Shown here: positions 35,199 through 45,120 of the stretch, one piece after another
Layout of the letters: every line of letters starts with the position of its first letter
How positions within the stretch are numbered: position 1 is the first letter of the stretch
Assembly (NCBI GenBank): GCA_022419385.1
Contig: JAJUBI010000008.1
Span: forward strand, 868,001-932,000
Reading direction: 5' to 3'
DNA: 64,000 nucleotides
Source of the DNA: Paraconiothyrium sp. Pb-2020
Taxonomy: Eukaryota; Ascomycota; Dothideomycetes; Pleosporales; Didymosphaeriaceae
Notes under the pieces: generated by a model
Seen by the model: the letters and a program-made list of their open reading frames with translations, nothing else
What the model was told of the DNA's origin: nothing
The model's database searches: none
Position numbers and translations under genes: made by a program

Positions 35199-36539
35199 AT
35201 GTTGGATTTCGCGATCATGGCGACCTTCAACAGAGTTGCTCGTAATGTGCTACAGAAGAGCCCGAATGATGTGGTTTTGCTTTCTGCGGTACGGTCGCCC
35301 ATCAATCGCAGCTTCAAAGGCGGCTACAAAGATGCGTATCCGGAAGACATATTGATGCCTGTAAGTTTGAAAAAAACGTTTTGACACATCACACTCAGAA
35401 GATACAGGTCATGAAGGCTGCTGTCCAGAGAGCTCAAATCGAGCCCAAAGACGTCAACGATGCTATGATTGGAAATGTCCTGGCTGAGCTCGGGTTTGCG
35501 AAGACTGGTCGCATGGCATTGAATCACGCCGGATTCCCAAATTCGACTACCTTCCACACAGTCAATCGTCAGTGTTCGAGTAGTCTGCAAGCCATCACCC
35601 ATATCTCGCATGCGATCATGGTTGGTCAAATCGATGTGGGACTTGCTGGGGGCGTCGAAAGCATGTCCAGAAATTACGGGTCGCGAGGTGTCCCGACCGA
35701 TGTCTCGCCAACCTTGCTGGGATCGACCGTCAAAGATGCGCGAGACTGCCTGATGCCCATGGGTATCACCTCAGAAAATGTTGCAGAAAGATACAATGTT
35801 GACCGGAAGTCACAAGACGAATACGCTGTACAAAGCCATGCCAGGGCAAGCCGTGCGCAGAAAGAAGGCCGATTTGACTGGGAACTTGTACCAGTTACAG
35901 TGCAACGCATAGACGAGACCACAGGCCAGCCCACAGGCTTCGAAGTCACTAAGGACGATGGTATCAGGCATGGGTTGACGTTCGAGAAAGTGTCGACATT
36001 GAAGCCTGTGTTTGGCGAGAATGGCAAGAGCACCGCTGGAAACTCGTGAGTGTACTTCCCACCTCAAGATAGAGCCGCTTTATTAATGTTGTAGATCTCA
36101 AATATCTGACGGCGCCTCATCGACGATACTCGCTCGCCGGTCCTGGGCAGAAGAGCGCGGGCTGACGCCACTAGGGCGTTTCGTTGGCACACAAGTCAGT
36201 GGGTGTGCACCGGATGAGATGGGAATTGGACCCATATATGCCATTCCGGCTCTGCTCAAGTACACAGGAACTGAGCTGAAAGACATCGATACCATTGAGT
36301 TGAACGAAGCCTTCGCTAGCCAGACGTTGGCATGCATGCGCGTTCTCGGCTTAGACGAGGAAAAAGTGAATCCGAACGGCGGTGCGATTGCTTTGGGCCA
36401 TCCCACTGGAGCAACGGGTGCACGTCAGACCGCTACTTTGTTCGGAGAGTTGCGTAGGCAAGACAAGGAGCTGGGCATCGTTTCCATGTGTGCCAGCACT
36501 GGTCATGGCGTCGCGTCATTATTTGTGCGGGAGTCATGA
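35199..36539 (+). CDS. 3-ketoacyl-CoA (3-oxoadipyl-CoA-type) thiolase
   Basis: Exons 35199-35360, 35408-36045, 36095-36539; 414 residues. It cleaves a 3-oxoacyl-CoA with CoA. The nucleophile is Cys110 in VNRQCSSSLQAI; the catalytic His is in GGAIALGHPTGATGARQ; and the second Cys lies in MCASTGHG, where GHG replaces the usual GMG or GLG. The acceptor at 35407 is preferred over an in-frame AG nine bases upstream because it gives the family spacing EDILMPVMKAAV. The second ATG (35217, MATFNRVARNVLQK) gives a better mitochondrial-type N-terminus than the first. Beside SCOT and the Fe-ADH, it would turn 3-oxoadipyl-CoA into acetyl-CoA and succinyl-CoA. General beta-oxidation is the alternative. 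Confidence 0.9.
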
Positions 36540-36910
36540 TGCGGAGAATCGTTGGCCGAGCCCGTTCTCTAACGCGTAGACGTTGGATCCACTGCGTCTT
36601 AGTGATGACATTAGCGATGCATATTTCAATGAGCGTAAAGGATGAGCACAGAAGAGTTTCTCTCCACATCGCGAAAATGACGCGACCCCACGCAGTTGCA
36701 CGTGATCTCTGACCTCATGGGACACGCTAGCACGGTAGCATCTTGGTTGAGCTCACAGGTGCTCTAGGGCCTGCTTCCCCACACTCCGCCACATCTACCG
36801 GCGACCAAGGGCCCACGTCTTGCTACACTTTGGGTCTTGTGCTAGCGTTCTCGTTCTTTGCTTTATCGTCCACTCTTTTGTCTCCTTTCTTTGGCATTAA
36901 TCGTAGCATC
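36540..36910. promoter_or_regulatory. promoter of PcaB-like gene
   Basis: 371 bp with CCCCACAC at 36777-36784 and a nearby GCCACATC. The frame open upstream of ATG 36911 starts with TTG and is not a eukaryotic start. Confidence 0.5.
36777..36784 (+). promoter_or_regulatory. CCCCACAC element
   Basis: Variant of the cluster element, 127 bp before ATG 36911. Confidence 0.45.
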
Positions 36911-38335
36911 ATGTTTTTCATCCGTCGCGCACCATTGCGGGTTGTCCCCAAAATCGCTGCCCTTCAGCAGCGGCGAGCATTAGGCAGCGTCAGCGCCATT
37001 GATTCTGCAATCTTCAGAACACTTTTCGGCACCGAAGAGATCCGCAAAGTCTTCGACGACAAAGCCTATCTAAACCGCTGTGTTGACGCCGAAACGGCGT
37101 TGGCGCGAGCGCAATCGCGATGCAAAGTCATTCCATCTCACATTGGTGAGATTGTGACGTCCAAGTCTCAAGGCGCGGAGCTCGATTTCGACAGACTGCG
37201 GCGAGAAACTGAAATCGTTGGCTATCCCATCCTTCCATTAGTACGGCAACTTTCAGCACTGTGTGGGGAGGAGGCTGGTCGCTACGTCCATTGGGGCGCC
37301 ACGACCCAAGATATTATGGACTTGGCAAGCATTTTGCAGATGAAGCAGGGGCTGGAAATCATCGAAAGAACTTTGCGATCTGTCATCAAAAATCTGGAAG
37401 CCCTATCAAAGAAGCACCGAGATACTCCCATGGCCGGCCGCACTCACTTGCAGCATGCATTACCGATTACCTTTGGCCACAAGTGTGCAATCTGGCTCTC
37501 TGGATTTCAGAGACACCTCGAGCGCTTAGAACAGCTCAAACCTCGCACACTCATGGTCCAATTCGGCGGCGCAGCAGGCTCACTGGCATCGCTCGGTTCT
37601 GGCGACGATGGCATTCGGGTTCGAAAGGAGATGGCTCGGGATTTAGGGCTTACAGATCCTCCCATCACTTGGCATGTCGCACGCGATGGTGTCGCTGAGA
37701 TCACAAATTATCTCGCACTCGTTGGAGGCAGCTTGGGCAAGCTTGCGCTCGACATCATCATCATGTCATCGAACGAGCTATCCGAAGTATCTGAACCCTT
37801 CGTTCCCCACCGTGGAGCCTCTTCCACCATGCCACAGAAGCGAAATCCCATCTCCAGCGAGGTCATATTGGCTGCTTCGAAAGTACTACGATCAAATGCA
37901 GGCTTGGTTCTTGATGGGATGGTTTCAGATTTCGAACGCGCTTCTGGACCCTGGCATCTCGAATGGGTGGCTGTACCTGAATCCTTTGTTCTTGCTGCAG
38001 GTGCCCTCCACCAGGCGGATTTCGCGCTGTCCGGCTTGGTTGTAAACTCAAAAGCGATGCTCGATAATCTTTACTCCACTCGAGGGCTTATTGTGGCGGA
38101 GGCAGTCATGATGGGGCTTGCTCCGCATGTGGGTCGCCAAAAGGCCCACGATATCGTGTATGAAGCTTGTAAGGAGAGCATCGAGAACGATACCAGCCTT
38201 CTCGAAGCTCTTCAAACCCGTGACGAAGTCACTGGAAAGATTTCCCACAAGGATCTGAGCTCACTGTGCGACGCCAAGAACTACCTCGGTTCATGTGGCC
38301 TGATGGTCGATGAAGTTCTCGCCAGGTCTTTGTAG
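36911..38335 (+). CDS. PcaB-like fumarase-superfamily enzyme (3-carboxymuconate cycloisomerase type)
   Basis: Intronless, 474 residues. Superfamily signature SSTMPQKRNPIS near residue 310, with GRYVHWGATTQDIMDLA and MAGRTHLQHALPITFG, the pattern of bacterial 3-carboxy-cis,cis-muconate cycloisomerase (PcaB). Adenylosuccinate lyase is less likely from these blocks. The trans-aconitate decarboxylase of the Ustilago itaconate pathway belongs to the same branch and is a real alternative. The N-terminus MFFIRRAPLRVVPKIAALQQ looks like a mitochondrial presequence. Fungi normally use an unrelated propeller-type carboxymuconate enzyme, so a bacterial-type intronless copy with an added leader suggests old transfer (inference). 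Starts 371 bp after the thiolase stop, same strand. Confidence 0.83.
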   Translation: MFFIRRAPLRVVPKIAALQQRRALGSVSAIDSAIFRTLFGTEEIRKVFDDKAYLNRCVDAETALARAQSRCKVIPSHIGEIVTSKSQGAELDFDRLRRETEIVGYPILPLVRQLSALCGEEAGRYVHWGATTQDIMDLASILQMKQGLEIIERTLRSVIKNLEALSKKHRDTPMAGRTHLQHALPITFGHKCAIWLSGFQRHLERLEQLKPRTLMVQFGGAAGSLASLGSGDDGIRVRKEMARDLGLTDPPITWHVARDGVAEITNYLALVGGSLGKLALDIIIMSSNELSEVSEPFVPHRGASSTMPQKRNPISSEVILAASKVLRSNAGLVLDGMVSDFERASGPWHLEWVAVPESFVLAAGALHQADFALSGLVVNSKAMLDNLYSTRGLIVAEAVMMGLAPHVGRQKAHDIVYEACKESIENDTSLLEALQTRDEVTGKISHKDLSSLCDAKNYLGSCGLMVDEVLARSL

Positions 38336-38727
38336 TCAGCTTGCGATTCCGTACGGCAGCATATTCCAGGGTGATTACGATCGAAATTAAGAGATTGGGG
38401 GATAATGTCCCTTCCTACGTAGCTTTCAGAACGCACGGCGTTAGTATCAGCATTTCCAGGCTAGATAGATTCGCATTTACATCCATTCATCAACCGCCCT
38501 CTAATACCCGGGTTTCGATCTAGTCATGCTTCTCACTCTGGGACACCATTTGCCTCACTGAACGAGTCAATGCGTACCAACCCCGCCGTTACTGGCCGCC
38601 CCACATCACGCGGATTCCACACCAGTCAGCAACGGCAGATCTAGTGCTACGCCCCCAGACGGTCGGTTCAATATAAGTTGACTTACTGTTGTGAAAGCAG
38701 TACGTTCACATACTACATCTTTACAAC
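38336..38727. promoter_or_regulatory. promoter of homogentisate dioxygenase-like gene
   Basis: 392 bp with CCCCACAT at 38599-38606 in the 12-mer CCGCCCCACATC, and TATAAG near 38675 (AATATAAGTTG) as a possible TATA box. Confidence 0.55.
38599..38606 (+). promoter_or_regulatory. CCCCACAT element
   Basis: Exact match, 121 bp before the dioxygenase start. Confidence 0.6.
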
Positions 38728-40512
38728 ATGCCTGAACTCAAGGAGCGCCAACTTGTCACGGACCCACAAAAGGCCTTCCACTTCACCGATCTTCAACGGC
38801 TGAAGCCCACGCGCGAGAATGACCCCTATGAATACCAAGCAGGATGGGGCAATCGTCATCAGTCAGAGCTTATCCCAGGAACTTTGCCTGTAGCACAGAA
38901 CAATCCACAAGAGGTTCGTTTTGGTCTATACACGGAGGGTATCACATATTCAGCGTTCACTGCACCGCGACATTCAAACTTCAGCACGTATATGTACCGC
39001 TGCAGGCCAGCAGCTGCTCACAGTATGTTGTATGATACCTCGCGATGCGTTTTACTGAACACATACAGAGGGTTATGTGCCTATCGAGACTAAGTCAAAC
39101 ATTCAGAATTGCTTCCTATCAATCAATCCTACGGTTGAGGCTCTACCAGAGCAAGCAGAGTGGCACCCTTTTCCGCTACCCAAGGACGAAGACAAGATCG
39201 ATTTTGTAGATGGCCTCCACACGCTGGCAGGCAGCGGCGACCCCAACATCAGGGAAGGCATTGCCCTTTATGTGTACATGTTCAACTCCAGTATGGACAG
39301 GCGAGCGTTCTGCAACACCGACGGCGACTTCCTTATATGCGCTCAGCTCGGCAGCCTCGACATCGTGACGGAAATGGGTAAAATTTACCTCCAACCCGGG
39401 GAAATATGCGTCATCCAACGAGGCATCCGATTCTGTCTCAATCTGGCCCCGGATACTAAGGTCGCACGAGGTTACATTACCGAAGTGTGGGGTTCTATGT
39501 GGGTGCTTCCTGATCTTGGTCCCTTGGGTGGACATGGTCTGGCGAACCCTCGCGACTTCCTATACCCTGTTGCTGCCATCGATGACGAGCTCCACGTCGA
39601 TTGGCAGATCGTGAACAAGACCAACGGCCAGCTCACTGCCATCGTGCAGGACCACAGCCCCTTCGATCTTGTCGCTTGGCATGGCAACGTCGTCCCTTAC
39701 AAGTACGACCTTACCAAATTCTCCTCGCAAAATAGCACCTCGATCGATCACACAGATCCCTCGATTTTCTGCGTGCTTACTGCCCCGTCGCGCGATCCAG
39801 TAACCCCACTGGCCGACTTCTTGTGGTTTGGACCCCGATGGGATGTGGCAACGAACACCTTCAGGTTGCCATACTTTCATCGTAACTCCGCTTCTGAGTT
39901 CTTGGCATGCTTGTACGGCCAAGGGCTCGGTAGAAGTGACGATTTCCTTCCGGGTGGTGGCAGCTTCGAAGGAGGCCATACTCCGCATGGTGGCTTTCAC
40001 GAGGGCTACCAGCACGGCATGAGGATTCATGAGAGTGTCCCTGAGAAGATTCTCACGGGTACGGACATACCATATATGTATTATGTGCTTTAACTGACAA
40101 TTGTTAGATCAACTAACAGTAATGATTGAATCGAGTCGTCTATTCCTCTGGACCGAATATGCTCGCACTGGCTGCGGTACGATTAGCACGCACGGTACAG
40201 ACTACAAGGTCTGGGATGCACTACCGGTAGAGAATCCTCATAATATTATCGAACCATCACTGACAGTCGCAGGACCGCTTCTCTGCCAACTCCAAAGCCA
40301 AGGAGCTACTCGCTCGCCTCAAGGAAGATAAGATAGCAGAGAAAAAGCGACTAGCACCATACTACATTGGCGGGTTTGCGCATGGAGCCAATGCTAGTGA
40401 TACCGAAGGCGTGCACTCAAGGGAGTTGAAGCCCTATCTCAACGGAACTAATGGAGTCAGGCACGATTCGTTGGATGGACAAGCAACGCTTCCAGCGGTG
40501 AATGTTGCTTGA
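38728..40512 (+). CDS. homogentisate 1,2-dioxygenase-like ring-cleavage enzyme
   Basis: Exons 38728-39022, 39069-40058, 40108-40226, 40273-40512; 547 residues. Cupin-type Fe(II) dioxygenase that opens the ring of homogentisate-like 2,5-dihydroxyphenyl compounds. Family blocks: EYQAGWGNRHQSE, YTEGITYSAFTAPR and the iron ligands in YFHRNSASEF (His and Glu) and HTPHGG (His). After the usual C-terminus (MIESSRLFLWTEYA ... DYKVWDALP), the fourth exon adds about 75 residues (LLARLKEDKIAEKKRLAPYY ...), so it is about 100 residues longer than classical HGD. Stops at 40093 or 40331 appear if introns 40059-40107 or 40227-40272 are missed. The absence of fumarylacetoacetate hydrolase and maleylacetoacetate isomerase nearby argues that this paralogue may have another substrate. 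Confidence 0.9.
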
Positions 40513-40681
40513 TTTGTCTCCATGAATTTATCTACTCAAGCGCTCATCGCATCTACATCAGGGTCGTATGTACGGACTATATGTTCTATATCCTTTCACC
40601 GAGTAATACAACTGTTTTGGGCCTTGCGACGTCCCATTCGTCAATGTGTCTGTGCGTGTCTGTTTTGGGAGTGTTTAGCGA

Positions 40682-40702
40682 CCCCACATGCAGGATGTGG
40701 GG
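40682..40702. promoter_or_regulatory. inverted pair of CCCCACAT elements
   Basis: CCCCACAT (40682-40689), five bases, then ATGTGGGG (40695-40702): a perfect 8-bp inverted repeat ending 82 bp before the class III CoA-transferase start. The rest of the 272-bp gap has no gene. Confidence 0.65.
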
Positions 40703-40784
40703 CCAAACCTTGAGCCCTGAGCGTTCTTTTGATATACATAATGCTTCAGACTGCAATGATGATGGCACAAACACTCTGACAAGT

Positions 40785-42415
40785 ATGTTTTCAAGGACCT
40801 ATACGAGGCTTGCTGTCCAAAGCGGAAAGGGCTCCACCCTGGCGCACAGATTTCCCACCGCAAATTGCAGGATATGGAAGCGTGGGAATGCGACAGCAAG
40901 CACAGTGGACAAGAAAGTCATCGAGAAATTACCATTGGCTGGCATACGAGTGCTTGACATGACCAGGGTGCTGGCAGGGGTATGTAGTTATTCGTTCGAA
41001 GTCAAGCATCCGATAGAGTAGTAACGTCGAGTAGCCTTATTGCACACAGATACTTGCAGACCTTGGGTATGTTCTTAAGTTGGATCATTGTTTTGTACTG
41101 ACTATTGCCAGAGCAGAGGTTATCAAAATTGAGCATCCAACACGAGGAGATGATACGCGCTCTTGGGGTCCGCCCGATGCTCCTTACACCGACGGTGTTG
41201 AACGCCAGTTTCCTGGAGAAAGCGCTTATTATCTTTCTGTAAGTTTCGTTCTCTGAGAAATTGTTTTTCGCTCAGCGCCTGACCCGCGGCTAGGTGAACC
41301 GTAACAAGAAGTCCCTCGGTCTTTCATTCAACAACCCCTCCGGAATCTCTATCCTGCATTCCCTCGTTCAGAAATGCGACATCCTAGTAGAGAACTACCT
41401 CCCAGGCTCGCTCGCCAAGTACAAACTCGACTATGAGACACTCTCACAAATAAATCCTTCCTTGATCTACGCCTCCGTTACCGGGTACGGTCAGACTGGA
41501 CCATTCAGCAATCGAGCGGGTTACGACGTGATGGTCGAAGCCGAGATGGGACTGATGCATATTACTGGCGAAAGAGATGGTCCACCTGTGAAGGTTGGCG
41601 TAGCAGTCACAGACATATCGACAGGCATGTACACAGCGATTGGCGTGCTGGCCGCGTTGTACGCAAGGAGAGAAACGGGTCTGGGTCAGTGGATTGATGC
41701 GAGTCTGAGTGACTGTCAGGTCGCGGGGCTGGCGAACATCGCGAGTAGTGCATTGATCAGCGGAAAGAAAGATAGTGGGAGATGGGGGACTGCTCACGGT
41801 ACGTTGCCCTTTTGTTAACAAAATGGAGAGGGAACTGTCGCTGACGATATAAACAGCATCAGTTGTACCCTATCGGGCATATAAGACTAATGACACAAAC
41901 ATTGCTGTCGGCGGATGCAACGATAAGCTCTACGGCATCCTCTGCGATAAGATTGGCAAGCCTGAGTGGAAGACAGATGCGCGCTTTGTTACCAATGCGC
42001 TGCGCGTGAAGAATAGAGATACGCTTGATCGAATCATTGAGGACGAGCTCAAAACGAAGACGACGAAGGAGTGGCTCGATGTGTTCGAAGGTAGTGGCAT
42101 GCCGTATGCCGCTGTCAATGATATACAGGGCACGATCAATCACGAACATGGTAAGTTGCATGTTGGATCCTAACATTCCAGACGTCACTAACGATCTTCT
42201 CAGTCCTCGCACGAAACATGATTGAGGAAGTGAACCACCCGAGTTGCGGGCCGATCAAACTTGTTAATCATCCAGTCAAGTACTCTAGGGCGGAGCCGAA
42301 AATAAGGACACCACCTCCGATGCTCGGTGAGCACACAAGTGAAGTGCTAAGGGAGCTTCTTGATTTCAGCGAAGATGATATACAAGATCTCAAGAGTCAG
42401 AAGACGATTGCTTAG
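40785..42415 (+). CDS. class III CoA-transferase (CaiB/BaiF, SUGCT-like), mitochondrial
   Basis: Exons 40785-40979, 41035-41066, 41112-41238, 41294-41798, 41857-42150, 42204-42415; 454 residues. It transfers CoA between carboxylic acids through an Asp-linked intermediate. Start of the fold: IRVLDMTRVLAGPYCTQIL, then GAEVIKIEHPTRGDDTRSW. Exon 2 is only 32 nt, and its acceptor (GTAG|CCTTATTGC) restores AGPYCTQILADLG. GYGQTGPFSNRAGYD contains the likely catalytic Asp. The N-terminus MFSRTYTRLAVQSGKG ... is basic, Ser/Thr-rich and acid-free, so mitochondrial. Mitochondrial relatives include succinyl-CoA:glutarate CoA-transferase, so a dicarboxylate acceptor is plausible. It gives the cluster a second CoA-transferase of unrelated fold. 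Confidence 0.9.
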
Positions 42416-42957
42416 CGCAACGCTTTACAAAGTTTTCCATAGACGTGTAGCCTACATCTTCTAGCATTTTCGGAGTCTTCAGCATAGAATATCTATCTTT
42501 CTTACTCGGGCAGCCCGTTCATTCATAGAAATTTTCTCCTTGTACTCTTTGAGACGGGATAGCAAACTCGTATAAGCAGTGCTAAAGCCACTTCTACGTG
42601 ACATTCCTACTCCGCTGACGCTGAAGCTGCGGAACATCGTAATACTACCCACATGTTGTTGCATCCACCCCTGCACTTCCATACCGACCGCGCTAGCCCC
42701 ACATTCTTCTCCCCACATCCTCTTCGAGCTACGATCCCTGCAGCAACACCATTATCAGAGCTACCGGTAGAAAGGGAGTACAATATGGATACGCATGCGC
42801 AGAATACCCACAATCGTAACATGTGCACTGTGACTATGCTAAGCAAAGGGTGGGGAAGCTGTAGCGGATTCTGAGCTATGTGCTAACCTCGGGAAACTCT
42901 GAGCTGCCCATGTGGACCTTGGAGGTTGCCCTGCAACATCAATTCTGTTTTGGAGAT
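42416..42957. promoter_or_regulatory. carrier promoter region with two elements
   Basis: 542 bp; CCCCACAT occurs twice, 6 bp apart, at 42697-42704 and 42711-42718, with CCCACATG nearby at 42648. No gene supported; short frames lack domains. Confidence 0.6.
42697..42718 (+). promoter_or_regulatory. tandem pair of CCCCACAT elements
   Basis: Direct repeat of the element, 253 and 239 bp before the carrier start. Confidence 0.6.
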
Positions 42958-44051
42958 ATGGCTTCGAAAGTCGATCAGAATGAGGCATTGAAGAAAGAGA
43001 ACAAGAAAGTGTTACCGTTTAGGTATCAATTTGCTGCTGGGGCTGCTGCGGGAATCTCCGAGGTGAGCTTGCTGACTGCGTCGGGGGGATGTCGCTGATA
43101 AAAATCAGATACTAGTGATGTGAGAGCATCTTTCTCGTTTCGATGCTTTGCAAAGCTAAGAATGTAGGAAGGTACCCGCTTGATGTAGTCAAGACAAGAA
43201 TACAATTGCAGCATGGCGCTGCGAAGGACGGTCAGGGTTACACCGGCATCCTGGATTGCTTCAGGAAGATAATCAGGAATGAGGGTGCGACAAGACTATA
43301 TCGCGGTATTACGGCGCCGATATTGATGGAAGTTCCTAAGAGGTCAGTTCAATGTCGACTAGCCGGAAAGAAGAACGTTCACTAACACGCTCACAGAGCC
43401 ATCAAGTTCTCGTCGAACGATACCTTCGGTCCCTTCTACCAACGACTCTTCGACGTACCAGCTCTCACACAGCCACTCGCGGTACTCACAGGCGCAAGTG
43501 CCGGTGCAGTCGAAAGCCTGGTAGTAGTGCCCTTCGAATTGCTGAAGATCCGTCTCCAAGACAAGTCATCTGCAGCGCGATACAACGGTCTCGTCGACTG
43601 CCTCACCAAGGTGGTGCGGCAAGAAGGGATTCTAGCACTCTATAATGGCTTTGAAGCCACTCTTTGGCGACACATCGTCTGGAATGCTGGATACTTTGGG
43701 TGCATCTTCCAAGTACGCGCTCAACTACCTGATCCATCACAGTCTGCAAATCCAAAAGCGCAGAAGACGGTCAACGACTTGGCGGCCGGCTTTGTCGGAG
43801 GAGTGGTGGGCACTACTTTCAATACACCACTTGACGTGGTCAAGAGTCGGATACAGAGTGTTGCAAAAATTGAAGGTGTAAGAGGCAAGTATGAATGGGC
43901 ATGGCCGAGCTTAGGTGTCCTCGCGAGAGAAGAAGGACTGAAAGCCCTGTACAAGGGTTACGTAGCCAAAATACTGAGGTTCGGGCCTGGCGGTGGTGTG
44001 TTGCTGGTCGTCTATTCTGCGGTGATAGATATGCTAGGAAAGGTAGCATAA
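42958..44051 (+). CDS. mitochondrial carrier, 2-oxodicarboxylate (ODC) type
   Basis: Exons 42958-43062, 43109-43119, 43172-43342, 43397-44051; 313 residues, the normal carrier size. The second exon is an 11-nt microexon (ATACTAGTGAT) that, with its neighbours, rebuilds GISEILVMYPLDVVKTRIQLQ at the first carrier signature. The three Px[DE]xx[KR] signatures are YPLDVVKTR, VPFELLKIR and TPLDVVKSR. VVVPFELLKIRLQDKSS and the first-repeat sequence resemble yeast Odc1/Odc2, which exchange 2-oxoadipate and 2-oxoglutarate across the inner membrane. In this cluster it could import an oxoadipate-like intermediate for the mitochondrial CoA-transferase and thiolase (inference). Confidence 0.88.
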
Positions 44052-45120
44052 AATTCTGGCACATGACTTTGTGAGAACAAGGTCATCATACATTTATCGT
44101 ATCCAGAGGCCGTATGCGAACGTCGGAGTCGCCCTATTAAGATTTGGAATTCTGCAAGTCACCCTAGGGCCTTCGACATCTTAGGCAATTTTATCATGGT
44201 GCACATGTTCGCTTCTTGGATATCGGAGTGGTATAAAACGGTTGTTGAGAACCGGGTAAACCAAGACACATAAGCGCGACCGGCCCGTATATGCAGTAAT
44301 GAAGCTGTCGTCCGAAGCCCCGAGATATGTCCTGAGGACCAAAGAGTATTGACACGATCAGCACTATAGTCAATATCTGCATTAAGCTTGATCGACGGAC
44401 GTTGCAACCCAGATCTAGCGTTGTGAGTGCTCATGAAACATTTAGATTAATGTCGATGAAGATCCATCAATTGAACACAGGAGATCCCTCACTTCTTTGT
44501 TCGCGAATCGCTTCTCGAAGGATTCGAGAGCTACGTGATCAGAAGGAGTGAGCCGGGGAGCTGTGTGCCCCACTAGTGCATGCCATGCCAGGGTCCCCAC
44601 ATGCATTGGTACCGGTAGCCCGGAGTCATGGGCTCAATGAACGCCTACCCATCAGCGGCGTGGAAATGGTCATCTGCTTCGAAGCCTTTCCGGAAGGGAG
44701 GAAGTAAGACGAAGGCTGAGACTGGCGTCTGCGGTGGTTGCTAGGTTTTGACGCGCGTTACTGTGCTGGCTCTACTGTGCTGGTCCGCCAGCAAGCCGAT
44801 TCACCATGCAAAAGCATGCAGCTCTTGTTCTCGGTTCGAACGCTTACAGGCTTGCAAATGAAGCAGTGAGACTGCAGATGATATGCAACAGTGAGTAGAT
44901 GAAGAATGAATATGGCAGGATGGCGCATCCCGGGCTTATATTGCAACTACGCGAGTCATGGGTAGCAACTTCCCCGCAATTCAGATCGCCAACCGCGCTG
45001 TGGCTCACAGACTTGTCGACCGGCACTTCGCTCATCTATACACTCTTGAGACCCTTCCCAACGACACTGGACCGCTGAGGGCATCGCAGCTCTCTCCGCG
45101 GACCGACCGACATCACTTCT
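44052..45120. promoter_or_regulatory. regulator promoter region
   Basis: 1.07 kb between the carrier and the C2H2 regulator. CCCCACAT at 44595-44602, with GCCCCACTAG at about 44567. No gene recognised. Confidence 0.5.
44595..44602 (+). promoter_or_regulatory. CCCCACAT element
   Basis: Exact match, 518 bp before the C2H2 regulator start; possible self-regulation or catabolite repression. Confidence 0.5.

Noticed and set aside
39069..40093. Ending the dioxygenase at the stop at 40093
   Set aside because: It loses the conserved MIESS ... YKVW tail, which is restored by introns 40059-40107 and 40227-40272.
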